Assembly: GCF_013373865.1 (NCBI RefSeq)
Contig: NC_050477.1
Location: forward strand, 4,548,869 to 4,612,868
Source of the DNA: Monomorium pharaonis
Lineage: Eukaryota > Arthropoda > Insecta > Hymenoptera > Formicidae
DNA length: 64,000 nt
Direction: 5' to 3'
The notes beneath the pieces were generated by a model that saw only the letters and a program-made list of their open reading frames with translations, ran no database searches and was not told the origin of the DNA. This document shows positions 1 through 10,836 of this stretch, in pieces (position 1 is the stretch's first letter; each line of letters starts with the position of its first letter). Made by a program: the position numbers and the translations under genes.

Positions 1-281
1 TATCAATATAATTAGACATTCTCTCGATGTATGTCAGTATTATTAAACTATTAATTTAATATTGTGACAATATTCTGATTCAATTTAAGAATTCAGTTCA
101 AGATCAAAAGTATGGCTTGCAGTTTAAAAAATGTATTTAAAATTATGTACGAAATGTTATTAATCAAAGTTTAAAGTCTTTCTACGATTGTTCGTTAGGT
201 TTCTCTCATTTAACTGTATTAATTATAAAAATTGAAAACAGAAAATTCAGAAAAAGTTAAAAAGAATCCAATGACAATTTG

Positions 282-847
282 TTACAGCTCGGTTGTTACG
301 ACTTCACCTTTGCTCTCCTCGAAGCCAAAATATAAGGACTCTCTTTCGGCGTTGGAATCCCTCAAGATCTTGGCTCGCAAATCGCTGAGAACTTTCTCGA
401 TAACGCCTGACTGGGAACTCGCCAGCTGATTTATCACTTCCTTCCCCAGCCTCATGTCTATCTTCGATAATACCTTGCGATTCAGCGTGCTCCAATTGTC
501 GATCTTCTTCGCGATACTGTTGCCGGCGACATAATTGTGCACGTCCACATGCTTAGGATAATAACGTTTCAACAGCTCCGCCATCAACACTGTTAAAATT
601 TAATCACACCGATAAAATTTTTTTGCTGAAATGTTCATCTTAAGGGCAACTGTAATATCTATTTGAAAAGATCGTTTCTCTCGCAGAGTAAGAATTGACA
701 AATGGATTCATAAGAATCTCATGTTTTCTTGTTACCTCCATCGGAAAAGTCTCTGGCTATGTTCCTTTTTGGTCTGGAAAACTTGATTTGATCGATCCAG
801 TTGTAGATCTCATCAAGATGATCGCCGGTCTCAGAGTTAGCGTTCAT
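282..847 (-). CDS. SPEF1/CLAMP-like calponin-homology protein, short form
   Basis: Two exons on the minus strand, 847-736 and 589-282, give 139 residues. The donor reads GAG/GTAACA at 736/735. The acceptor is TTAACAG just before 589. The joint restores a Val codon in the run FSDGVLMAEL. The only in-frame ATG after the upstream stop is at 847-845. The protein has the N-terminal DUF1042/CH-like fold of sperm flagellar protein 1: a W-I-D motif near residue 16, SRPKRNIARDFSDG at about 24-37, HNYVAGNS near 55, and NWSTLNRKVLSK near 70. Known members bind and stabilise microtubules in cilia, flagella and epithelial bundles. It is short: vertebrate SPEF1 is about 235 residues and continues into a C-terminal helical region. 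Here translation stops after an acidic tail, TAA at 284-282. A further exon left of the window, reached from an alternative donor near the stop, cannot be excluded. Family assignment is strong; the 3' end is less certain. Confidence 0.85.
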
Positions 848-2082
848 GTTCACTGTGACGCTTTTGGCGGCTCGCTTACACTAGCAAGATCATGAGCTCA
901 CGTGGAGATAATACGAGAGAACACGAGGGGAAGAAAGGGAAGGGAAGGGAGAGAGAAGAAAGTCCCTCTCTTTCGGTTACGTATATTAGAAATTTGTAAA
1001 CGCGGTCGACATTTTTTTTTTCATTTTACATGTTCGATCTTCGCTCGAGTCTATCTTCAGGTTCGCTCGAATAAACAAATGTTTGTGTTTGATGTGACAG
1101 ACGCAAGTCTAAAAAACAAGTACATTCGGTGGCCCAAAAAGAACTAGGATTAATATTCTTAGCCCGAAAAAATTTTTAGAAATTGTAGAAAGGTTTTCCC
1201 GGTTATTGCCATATTTTCCATTTTTTCTTTTAAGACAATGCTATCTTTATTATTCTCTACATCAATAGCCTTAAAATTTTTTTCACATTTAAGAGCTCCA
1301 ATAAGCAGATAATTTATTAATAAAATTTGGTGTCATTACCATAGTTATATTTTGTTTTTTGAAAAAATGATTTTTTCTTCGATTTTATTTCTTGAAAAAA
1401 TTGAGAACACTAACGGCGGATGAAGTATATTTAATAAAAGTAAAAATCTCAAGCTTTGAGAGGATTTTCATTCATGAATAGACGCATTAATCATTGCCAT
1501 TGTATTTGTATGCTTTTTAATAATAGCTTTTTCGTAATTGTGACAATGTTTCATTATTTCATCGTAACTTGTTGCTCGAGTAAAGCGACGATTTTGACGC
1601 TTTTTCTCTCTCACGGGATGCAGAGACGGGCGATATATGCGACTATTTCACCCTTTGCCCTTTACACGGCGGCCGCCCAATGTCGATGACTGGGATCAGG
1701 AATATACGAACGCACGAGGCATCGGCCTCTTGGGTTTCGTATGACCCTTCCCTCTCACGTACGCACGCACATACGCGCGTGCGGCGTGCTTTTATAGAAA
1801 GAGGCGCACGCTCCGCATCCCTCCGGAGTCGCTCCGAAGAATTTCTTTACTTTCCCGTGCCTCGTTTTACGTCAGTGACACACCGCTCCCGTGACGAAAG
1901 CGGTCGAGCGGACACCAGAATAAATCATACTCGGGAGGAAGAAAATTCTACGACGATATAAAATTGAATAGTAGATACAAGGAATATTCGGAGAAGTGTG
2001 ATAAATTACTTTTGTGCGTATTATCATTGGGATTCTCTGGACGTTGAAGAGCACCGTCAAAGTCACGTATTCCATCGACACG
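848..2082. promoter_or_regulatory. divergent spacer between the SPEF1-like gene and the SLC17 transporter
   Basis: About 1.2 kb separates two head-to-head start codons. The part next to the SPEF1-like gene has a GA-rich stretch (about 905-965). The middle is AT-rich. A GC-rich, CpG-containing patch lies at about 1735-1925. No ORF here resembles a known protein. The spacer should hold both promoters, but their start sites are inferred. Confidence 0.5.
1957..1963 (+). promoter_or_regulatory. candidate TATA box for the SLC17 gene
   Basis: TATAAAA stands about 120 bases before the transporter start codon and just downstream of a GC-rich patch. Position and sequence suit a core promoter. In an AT-rich spacer this could be chance, and no start site is visible. 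Confidence 0.3.
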
Positions 2083-5000
2083 ATGGCCGTGGAAAATGCC
2101 AACGGTAAGCGACGATTCTTCTCATCTCGGCTCATCAGGAAGATCAGGATTTTAATAGTCTGCAAATATAAATTCAAAATTATGAAATGTTGAAAGGAAA
2201 AGAGTAATAAAGTTCAGAAGAGATGCAAATATTTTATACTACTCGTAATTAAAATTTTCAATTGTGTGTATTTCCTAAATTATATTTCTTAAATAAATTA
2301 TATCAATTATATATACTTATATGCATTAATTATAATTATTTCAAAAAGATAAAAATAAAATAACTCTGCTTCAAAGATACCTTCCGTGACCTTGGCGCAA
2401 CCTCCACTTCGATTTCGCGAAATCAATTTTCGTGAAATGCGTAATTTTAACTAATTTTTTCGATTGGAAATCGATTTCCAACTGAGAATCCGCGATAAGT
2501 GTTGCATATGTTGCATTATGATGATGCAATGCTGCGCAAGTGCCAACAGGTGTTTACCATATAACATACGAATTATCGTAATTAAATCTCGGAGTCAAAA
2601 TTTGTGGAATAAGTGATTAAATCCAACACAAATGAAAAAAAATAAACAAAAATAAAAATAAATAAATGATGAAATAGAAATCAATATAATTGCGCGAGAA
2701 TAGAACGTTGCGTTTGTTATCGAAATTCAGAATTGCATCAGGATGACATCGTGATACGAAACGATGGCCCGCATGTCGGCACGCAAACACATTCTTGTTC
2801 TTAAAATAATTCCGTGTAGGGTATTTGAACCGCCTTCGAACGTACAAAATCGATTTTACACCAAGTCAAAAACAAAAAATATATTCCGTACGTAAAATCA
2901 AAAGACATTTCGTTCACGAATACATGTACGTTTGAACAATTTTTTAACGTAAAAAATTTGTTCTCGAAACTTTCGTCTTTTCGCTATTGAAACAATTTTC
3001 AATTAATTCAAACAATTGTATAAGTACCATAATTATGTCGTAACATTTCTGAAAAGAAGGCATTCACTATCTGATTGCTTTAGGTAGGCGAAAATTGCTA
3101 TGTACAGCTCGTCACATGAAAGGATAAGAGTCCTGAAATTATGATTCCTGAAGTATACTTGACTAATTAGCATGTCGCTGCAATCCAAAACTTATTGCTT
3201 GATACAATAAATCAGATAAATAAAAATTTAAAAAATTGCAATTTAATCACAACAAAATATCTAATATATTAAAACTAAACAATTACAGTAAAGAATTTTC
3301 TCCATTAATGTTATACAAAAAAATCAATCAATTATAGTATTATTTATTTCTAGCTACAGGAAGAAACAGAACGCTCTTTCCGTTTCGTTACTTGATGGCC
3401 ATAATGGGATCGATCGGCCTCGCCATTCTTTATGGGTTTAAAGTTAACGCTAGCGTGGCTATCGTCGCTATGGTGAATCACACAGCCGTTAAATCACACA
3501 TCAAATTATCCATGTCGAACGATTCGAAAACTGACAATGCCACGCTAACGAGCACGAACATTTGCCAGTTCGATAGTATCTCAAATGTTACGATCAAAGC
3601 CGAGGTGCGATGATATCTTACGTGAGAGACAAAGATTCACGCGCATGTAATTCTTATATTACAATTCTTTCAGGATGGTCCGTTCGTATGGAACGAACTT
3701 ATCCAGGGTCTCATTTTGTCTTCCTATTTCTGGGGCTACACAGTGTCCATGTTGCCGAGTGGAAGATTGGCAGAACTCTGGTCAGCCAAATGGCTGATGA
3801 ACGTATCAGTTCTGTTGAATCTCGCTGCGTCCATCCTGACACCGGTCGCTGCGCGTATTCACTATTGGCTCTTCATAGCTATGAGAGTTCTTCAGGGAAT
3901 CGGTGGTGTCAGTAAAAGCTAGCTTGTGCTCCATTAACAGACGCTGATTATAATTTTTGACGTGATTGTAACTTCAAGAATTTAAATTACAGGGCGTATC
4001 GTTCCCCGCCATGCACGTGATGATCGCCAAGTGGGCGCCGCTGAATGAAAGAAGTGTCATAGCCTCGATCGTGTACGCAGGTAAAAAGGGAGATTAGAGA
4101 AAATGTTGCCTTTGCAAAATTCTAATAATATATTCCAGAATCATTCATCGTGATTCTGCCAGGTTTTCCATGTAATTACGAAAATTGCAACGATAGTTGA
4201 GCTTCTTTCTGTATAAAACTCTAATAAAAATCATATAGTATATATTATATTATTTACATTATTATATAGTATATATATTATTTATTTGATACCTGGAACT
4301 TTCGAATGCATCGTAAATTTTACGGCCGGAAAGTTTTTATTTTAAGATTAAGTTAAGGGAATTTTTAGGGACGGCACTCGGCACCGTGATATCCGTTCTA
4401 CTAACTGGCTTACTGGCCGCGAATTTCGGTTGGGAATCCATCTTTTACATTGAAGGGGCACTTTGCTTGATTTGGTGCGTCCTTTGGTGGTTGATGATAG
4501 CGGATTCCCCGGAGGAACAGACGAGATTCATCACTAAAGAGGAGAAGAGCTACATCATTACGTCTTTGGGAGGACACAAGAAGAATATTCCTAAAGCGGT
4601 ACATTGAGAATTATAAACATGTTATATATCAAAAATTCTCAATTAGTTTTTTATTCGTTCATCCAACTTTCTCTTACATCGTAGGTTCCATGGCCACAAG
4701 TATTTCGTTCCAAGCCGTTCATGGCGATCCTGATTGCCCATTTCTGCAGCAACTTTGGCTGGTACATGTTGCTTATCGAACTGCCCACCTTTATGAATCA
4801 GATCCTGAAGTTTGATATGAGCTCGGTAAGCTCTACGATTTGCATACAATGCATACAATTTAACATATTAATTATAATTTAATTTCCTCAGAACGCAGGT
4901 TTATCGTCCGTTCCGTTTTTGTGCATGTGGCTCTTCACTATGATTCTCAGTAAAGTTTTAACTACCCTGCAGGGGAAAGGTCTGATTACAGTGACTGTAT

Positions 5001-5793
5001 CTAGAAAAATCGGCACTCTCCTTGGTATGTTTAATACTGAAAATCGAATTTTTAAAAGAGACTTTAAATTAGCCAAAGTGCATTATATGTAGATAGCAAC
5101 GCAAATTTTTAAATATTTATAGCTATTTCTATTGCTTTTAAATGTACCTTTCAATCAAATATAATTTTAAAACTTACAGCGTCGCTCGTACCCATGGTGT
5201 GCTTGATACAAGTGTCATATGTCGGATGTGATCGCATGAAAGCCGTCGTACTGATGACGATCGCGGTGACTTGTATAGGCGGAATGTACTCCGGTTTTCT
5301 GGCAAATCACATAGACATCGCACCGAACTTTGCCGGTAGTTTAGTGGCGGTAACGAATTTCGTCGCCACCATACCCGGTTTCGTCGTACCGATATTTGTA
5401 GGACAATTGACTCACGGAAATGTAAGTGTGTATGTGTGTGCGTGTGTGTGTGTGTATGTAATAAGATTTCTAAAATCACAAAGTTGAAAAAGTATGATTA
5501 AAGTAACAAAATTATTTCCAAAGAAATAAATAGTTCTTCATTCAATAAATTATTTACTCCGATGATTATAACGATATTAGACAGGCGTACTTTGTAATTT
5601 TTTTTATTATTTACAGCAAACCATAGAAGCGTGGAGGATCGTATTCCTCGTAACAATCATTCTATATATAATTGAGATATTAGTTTATACTATCTTTGGG
5701 AGCGGCAATGAACAACCTTGGAACCAGATTGAAGCACCTGACGAGGAAGCGAACGATCAAACACTGCCTTTAAGGAGAAATAATACAAAATAG
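2083..5793 (+). CDS. SLC17-family (sialin / inorganic phosphate cotransporter-like) MFS transporter
   Basis: Nine exons join in frame to 505 residues: 2083-2104, 3354-3604, 3674-3907, 3993-4080, 4369-4598, 4685-4825, 4892-5024, 5180-5421 and 5617-5793. All use GT-AG sites. The second acceptor could instead be at 3360, six bases on. The product is a 12-helix major facilitator protein. Helix 1 (GSIGLAILYGFKVNASVAIV) is followed by a lumenal loop with several N-glycosylation sequons (NHT, NDS, NAT, NVT). Next come FVWNE...GLILSSYFWGY, then the R-V-L-Q-G-I-G-G-G-V-S-F-P-A-M segment that is diagnostic of SLC17, and FGWESIFY before helix 6. The C-terminus is acidic and cytosolic. SLC17 members move anions such as sialate, glutamate, urate or phosphate, driven by H+ or Na+. 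Insects have many paralogues, so the substrate cannot be read from sequence. Length matches the family. It faces a SPEF1-like gene upstream and converges on NSUN4. Confidence 0.92.
2105..3353 (+). other. first intron of the SLC17 gene
   Basis: This 1.25 kb AT-rich intron runs from GTAAGC after codon 7 to a TTTCTAG acceptor. It contains no recognisable coding segment, RNA gene or mobile element. Confidence 0.7.
5426..5460. repeat. (TG)n microsatellite at an intron 5' end
   Basis: An imperfect GT repeat starts within a few bases of the donor of exon 8 of the SLC17 gene (GTAAGTGTG). The splice site therefore merges into the repeat. Confidence 0.85.
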
Positions 5794-5997
5794 AAAATAT
5801 ATCATGGCTTAATTTATAATTAATTTACGATTAATTATTCATCGTATGTATCGTATATTTTATGCAGCTTTATCGCGATAGAATAAGTTTATTAATATTT
5901 TACAGTTTTACACATAGTTGCATAAGATTATAAAAAGTTTATTTGTTATACATAAAATATATATTATTTATTTATTATATAACTATATCATATAACT

Positions 5998-6024
5998 AAT
6001 AAATGTATACTATGTGATAATAAA
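5998..6024 (+). terminator. two AATAAA polyadenylation signals for the SLC17 gene
   Basis: AATAAA occurs at 5998-6003 and 6019-6024, about 205-230 bases after the stop codon and before the NSUN4 stop on the other strand. Cleavage 15-25 bases later would put the 3' end at or just inside the end of the NSUN4 coding region. Confidence 0.55.
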
Positions 6025-6070
6025 ACTTGAAAAATCTTTAAGTCTTAAATTTGCATAAACTCACCTGTTA

Positions 6071-8340
6071 TTACCGTATTCGTACTATTTTACAAAAGTA
6101 CATGGGTCCCCAATTATTTTCGAGCGTAGGAATAGCGATATGGCCGTATTTTAATCCAAAATTACCGAATTCATAAAGGCATCTCAATGGATTCAGTGCT
6201 TCGCTCATATCTCTGCCTCAGCAAAGAAAATCATTAATATAAATGTTAACAATTCAACGTTATTAATACAATATTAATAATTTATAATAAATTACTGTCG
6301 CAAAAATACGCTTACTTTACAATCATGACAGAATTAGTTTCCTCCCAAGCCTTTTTCAACGCCATGCCGACGACGCCGTCATTTTGAATAGGACTGAGAG
6401 AACAAGTAGAATACACAACCGTTCCGCCAACCGATATTATCTTCAACGCATTACTGTAATAGACAATTATTATCTAATTAAAAAAATAAAATAAGGTAAC
6501 ATTTATGACAGAGTATTGAATTTTGTACGGACGTTAAAATAGCCGCTTGTAACTCCGGCATTTTTAATCTTTCCTGTATCCTCTGTGGTTTGAAGATATT
6601 GTTATCCTCTGAATGCAAAACATGTCTGTCTGTGGTACACGGCACATCCACCAAAATCTGTAGAAAGAAAGTTATTGTAATAATTTCTGAAATGTCATTT
6701 TTTTGCGCAGTACCTTGTTAAACATATCCTTGTCATCAATGAATCTCGCATCTCGCTCCGTCACAAACAATCTTTTCTCCCACTCACCGATGCCGGCTAC
6801 ATATTGATCAATGACTTTGTGTATCCTATTCACTCGAGACTTTTGAATGTCGTTAGCTACCATTATGTTCGGCATAAGCGTCTGAAGAATGCTCAGGGTT
6901 TTTCCTCCTGGCGCCGCGCACATGTCCAGCACGGCATCGCCAGGTTGCACGTCTAAGGCCAACACTGGCAATACAGAGGCGCCATCCAGGAGATAGTAAT
7001 CTGTATAATCGCAATGTTTGTATCGATAACGAAATCAGCTTCCAGTTAAAATTAACCAACCTAAGACGCCGGTTGATCCTTTTTTAGGAGATGGAAAATC
7101 ACTATCATTGTTTTGTTCAAATGTATACACGTTGAGATACTCCGGAAACGCTAACACTGCCTCTTTCTCGATGTTTACTGAAAAACCTGAGCCCTCCTTG
7201 TAATAGCCGTAATGTTGTGATTCCAATACCCAGTCCTCCATGCCTGAAAAATAATACAATTAAATTACAATGTCTGTATATTAAGTATTTCCATGTTTTT
7301 TGCAACATCAGTTACCCTTGATTTTCGTGGCTGGTACAAATTCATACAATCCGCTCATACTGGCATTGGGATGCACGATTCGATTTTCGTCTAAGGTAAT
7401 TTCATTCAAATTCGACTCGATAGATTTCATTTCTACAGGCTGTAATCCTTGATCCGTTACCGCTGTATCTTCATCTTTATTTGTATTTAGAGACGTAGGC
7501 GCTGATTCATAATCGGTAGGATAATGCGACTGCACCAACGAAGTCGCAACATTAGAAATCACAGATTCCATTCGACTTTTTGCTTTTCTTCCTTTTTCCT
7601 TTTTTTTATTAGATTTGGGAGGATTTGCATCAATATGTTCCTTATAGATTTCATAAATTGTTCTTAGATTCATGGCACCTTGAGACTAGAGAAAAAAATT
7701 ACATTATTAATTAAAATTATGATATCTCAAAAATACTTCATCATGTGAATATACCTCTAACTCTGCCTTAATCCTATTTATATCACTAAAGCTGTTTACA
7801 ACAGCCATGTACTTGTGCTCTTCCATCAGCAGGGCAGTTCTTATACTTTCCCATGACTTTCCATAAACATTACCATAGAATTCATCAAAATGATTCAGTG
7901 CTTTGTCCATGTGCGTCTTTTTCCTTTTAAGTACAGACTAGGAAATGGAGAAATTAAGCAGATATTACATGTAAGATCTTATAATTTTATTTTTGAGTTA
8001 TACTCAAACCATAATTATGAATATAAAATTATATACAGCGTGTGTTTCATGACATGTAAGCACACTTTGAAAGAAATGTATTCCTATACATTATAAATCA
8101 TTTCAGCTCAGTTATCGCGATATATAGATAATTTTAATATAGTAACAGGCAAAAATTATCAAGAATAATTTTTGTTAGTAAATTTTTATTACGTTAATAT
8201 TCGTGTAAAACTATTTTATGATTAATAAATTATATGCAATGCAAAACACGTACCCAATGATCCGCTTTTTTAGTACTATATGTAGCAGCCTGAATTCTAG
8301 CCAGTTCCTTGATTGCAAGTCTATTAAACAAACGTGCCAT
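6071..8340 (-). CDS. Nsun4: NSUN4-type mitochondrial rRNA m5C methyltransferase
   Basis: Eight exons on the minus strand give 504 residues: 8340-8254, 7937-7755, 7685-7316, 7243-7061, 7000-6714, 6657-6533, 6453-6316 and 6212-6071. All introns are GT-AG and the joints are in frame. The first 30 residues are basic and uncharged-rich, fitting a mitochondrial presequence. The catalytic domain starts near 275 with DYYLLDGASVLPVLAL. The SAM-binding motif LDMCAAPGGKT is at about 299-309. Motif IV DVPCTTD has Cys 377, and motif VI STCSLSP has Cys 429. Both conserved NSUN cysteines are present. Upstream, EFVPATKIKGMEDWV also matches NSUN4. Family members methylate mitochondrial small-subunit rRNA and pair with MTERF4 in mitoribosome assembly. 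Vertebrate NSUN4 is about 384 residues. The extra length is mainly a lysine-rich then acidic, probably disordered stretch in exon 3 (about residues 105-200). The gene is divergent from crn. Confidence 0.92.
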
Positions 8341-8478
8341 TTTTTAAATATAAATTTTCTTGCCCTGTTATTCCATTTAAATTAGCGGCTTCTCGCCGTA
8401 AGATTTCATCCTAACCTATAATTTTATGGAACAAGGAAGAATAACAGCAGAGAGGGAGAGAGCCATGAAACACAACAG

Positions 8479-8514
8479 CCAATCGCAAATCTATCTCGAC
8501 CTGCGGCAACCAAT
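8479..8514 (+). promoter_or_regulatory. paired CCAAT boxes
   Basis: AGCCAATCG and AACCAATCAG occur about three helical turns apart, some 50-80 bases upstream of the probable crn leader. They match NF-Y sites; occupancy is inferred. Confidence 0.5.
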
Positions 8515-8604
8515 CAGACTGTGTCTCAAATACATAAGCGATATACAAACTAGAGAGTTTTGAATCCTAGTTCGCAAAGCTCGGTCAGTAAACAGTCAGG
8601 AAAG

Positions 8605-8725
8605 GTGAATGCGTCGTGCTGGATGTTGTGCGTGTTTACTTATTGCAATTTTGCACTTGCGATTTGCATTTTGGTTTTAAACAAATTTAAATACGAGTAT
8701 CGAAATTGCGTGCTTTCTGTTACAG
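8605..8725 (+). other. probable 5' UTR intron of crn
   Basis: AAAG/GTGAAT at 8604/8605 and TTTCTGTTACAG/C at 8725/8726 would bound a 121-base intron in the crn leader. The acceptor is strong and sits 92 bases before the ATG. If spliced, crn has an intron even though its coding region has none. Confidence 0.5.
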
Positions 8726-8817
8726 CGCAGTGTATCATACGCAATAGTATCGAGAGGAGACCAAGGAATCCGTAATACCGAGTAGATTGTACTCCGTATC
8801 CTAGCCTCTCTATCGTC

Positions 8818-10836
8818 ATGGAGAAGTCGCAGAAGATGCCGAAGGTGGCGAAGGTGAAGAACAAAGCGCCCGCGGAGATACAGATCACCGCGGAGCAGCT
8901 GCTGCGCGAGGCGAAGGAGCGCGACCTGGAGATCCTGCCGCCGCCGCCGAAGCAGAAGATCTCGGACCCGCACGAGCTCGCGGACTACCAGCATCGCAAG
9001 CGCAAGGCGTTCGAGGACATCATCCGCAAGAACCGCATGGTCATCACCAACTGGATGAAGTACGCGCAATGGGAGGAGAGCCAGAAGCAGATACAGCGGG
9101 CGAGATCGATCTACGAGCGGGCGCTCGAGGTCGATCATCGGAACATCGCGCTCTGGCTCAAGTACACCGAGATGGAGATGCGCAACCGGCAGGTGAACCA
9201 CGCGAGGAATCTCTGGGACCGGGCGGTCACCCTGCTGCCGCGCGCCAATCAGTTTTGGTACAAGTACACGTACATGGAGGAAACGCTTGAGAACATCGCC
9301 GGGGCGCGCCAGGTGTTCGAGCGATGGATGGAATGGGAGCCGGACGAGCAGGCCTGGCAGACGTACATCAAGTTCGAGCTGCGCTATAAGGAGATCGACC
9401 GGGCGCGGCAGATCTACGAGCGCTTCGTCATGGTACACCCGGACGTGAAGCACTGGATCAAGTACGCCCGCTTCGAGGAGTCGTACGGCTTCATCAGGGG
9501 CGCGCGCGCAGTCTACGAGCGCGCTGTCAACTTCTACGGGGACGAGGGCTTGGACGAGAGACTGTTCCTGGCGTTTGCTAAGTTCGAGGAGGGCCAGCGA
9601 GAGCACGATCGCGCTCGCATCATCTACAAGTACGCGCTCGAGCACATCCCGAAGAGCAATACCCAGGAGATCTACAAGGCGTATACGATACACGAGAAGA
9701 AGTACGGCGACCGTTCGGGCATCGAGGACGTGATCGTTAGCAAGCGAAAGCACCAGTACGAGCAGGAGATCAAGGAGAACCCCTCGAACTACGACGCGTG
9801 GTTCGACTACTTGAGACTGGTCGAGTCTGAGGGTAACGTCGACGTGATCCGCGAAACGTACGAGCGAGCGATCGCCAACGTGCCGCCCACCAAGGAGAAG
9901 CAGTTCTGGCGTAGGTACATCTACCTGTGGATTAAATATGCTCTCTTCGAAGAACTGGAGGCCAAGGACGTCGAGCGGTGCCGGCAGGTGTACAAGGTGT
10001 GCCTGGAGTTGATCCCGCACAAGCGCTTCACCTTCTCCAAGATCTGGCTGCTTTACGCGTACTTCGAGATACGACAGAAGGATGTGACCAAGGCGAGAAA
10101 GACTCTGGGTCTGGCGCTGGGAATATGCCCGACGGACAAGCTGTATCGGGGCTACATCGATCTGGAGATACAGCTGGTGGAGTTCGATCGATGCCGCAAA
10201 CTGTACGAGAAGTTCCTCGAGTTCGGGCCGGAGAACTGTACCACGTGGATGCGATTCGCCGAGCTGGAGACGCGACTGGGCGAGCTCGATCGTGCCCGGT
10301 CGATATACGAGTTCGCGATTGCGCGGCCGAGGCTGGACATGCCGGAGCTGTTGTGGAAGTCGTACATCGACTTCGAGATTGCCCAGGGCGAGACTGAGAA
10401 CGCCCGACAGCTGTTCGAGCGACTGCTGGAGCGCACGTTGCACGTCAAGGTCTGGATCGCGTACGCCAAGTTCGAGCTGCTGAATCCGCAGCTGGAGGAC
10501 AATCCCGACAACGTTGTTCTGGCGAGACGGATCTTTGAACGTGGCAACGACTCTCTGAGAGCCAACGGCGACACCGAGAGCCGAGTATTACTGCTTGAGG
10601 CCTGGAAAGACTTCGAGAGCGAGAAGGGCACGCCCGAAACCCTCGCGAAGATCGTAGAGAAGATGCCGCGCAGAGTGAAGAAGAAGAGGCGCGTGGTGGG
10701 CGAGGACGGTAGCGACGACGGCTGGGAGGAGGTCCTCGATTTTGTATTTCCAGAGGACGAGTCACAGAGGCCGAACCTCAAGTTCCTGGCTTCTGCAAAG
10801 GCGTGGAAAAAGCAGGCCGAGCAATCTCAGTCCTGA
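8818..10836 (+). CDS. crn: crooked neck (CRNKL1/Clf1) spliceosomal HAT-repeat protein
   Basis: One open reading frame of 672 codons encodes the core Prp19-complex protein Crooked neck. The N-terminus (KNKAPAEIQITAEQLLREA, then DPHELADYQHRKRKAFED) is almost invariant in the family. It is followed by about 16 half-a-TPR (HAT) repeats through residue 620, each with the W-x-x-Y/F ... A-R-x-I/V-Y/F-E-R pattern (for example NWMKYAQWEE...RARSIYERAL). The C-terminus is basic (RRVKKKRRVV), then acidic (DGSDDGWEEV). Crn scaffolds the NineTeen complex, which activates the spliceosome after U4 release. In flies it is also needed for glial maturation and tracheal development through splicing of selected transcripts. 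The length is close to the fly protein. The first ATG after upstream stops is used. The coding region lacks introns and is GC- and CpG-rich at third positions, unlike its neighbours. A probable leader intron argues against a recent retrocopy. Confidence 0.96.
   Translation: MEKSQKMPKVAKVKNKAPAEIQITAEQLLREAKERDLEILPPPPKQKISDPHELADYQHRKRKAFEDIIRKNRMVITNWMKYAQWEESQKQIQRARSIYERALEVDHRNIALWLKYTEMEMRNRQVNHARNLWDRAVTLLPRANQFWYKYTYMEETLENIAGARQVFERWMEWEPDEQAWQTYIKFELRYKEIDRARQIYERFVMVHPDVKHWIKYARFEESYGFIRGARAVYERAVNFYGDEGLDERLFLAFAKFEEGQREHDRARIIYKYALEHIPKSNTQEIYKAYTIHEKKYGDRSGIEDVIVSKRKHQYEQEIKENPSNYDAWFDYLRLVESEGNVDVIRETYERAIANVPPTKEKQFWRRYIYLWIKYALFEELEAKDVERCRQVYKVCLELIPHKRFTFSKIWLLYAYFEIRQKDVTKARKTLGLALGICPTDKLYRGYIDLEIQLVEFDRCRKLYEKFLEFGPENCTTWMRFAELETRLGELDRARSIYEFAIARPRLDMPELLWKSYIDFEIAQGETENARQLFERLLERTLHVKVWIAYAKFELLNPQLEDNPDNVVLARRIFERGNDSLRANGDTESRVLLLEAWKDFESEKGTPETLAKIVEKMPRRVKKKRRVVGEDGSDDGWEEVLDFVFPEDESQRPNLKFLASAKAWKKQAEQSQS

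Larger units (their letters stand above)
8341..8817. promoter_or_regulatory. divergent promoter between Nsun4 and crn
   Basis: Only 477 bases separate the two start codons. Two CCAAT boxes lie at 8479-8483 and 8510-8514, on the plus strand and 31 bases apart. That spacing and orientation are typical of NF-Y-driven housekeeping promoters. A likely crn 5' leader follows from about 8,560, with a probable leader intron (8605-8725). Both genes are housekeeping genes, which fits a shared promoter. Confidence 0.6.

Noticed and set aside
8677..10443. 588-codon open frame antisense to crn
   Set aside because: It mirrors the crn codons. Strong GC3 bias in a long conserved gene removes stop codons from one antisense frame. 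The product is low-complexity Leu/Val/Arg sequence with no family match.
10152..10781. 209-codon Ser/Arg-rich frame antisense to the crn 3' half
   Set aside because: Again a shadow of crn; composition only.
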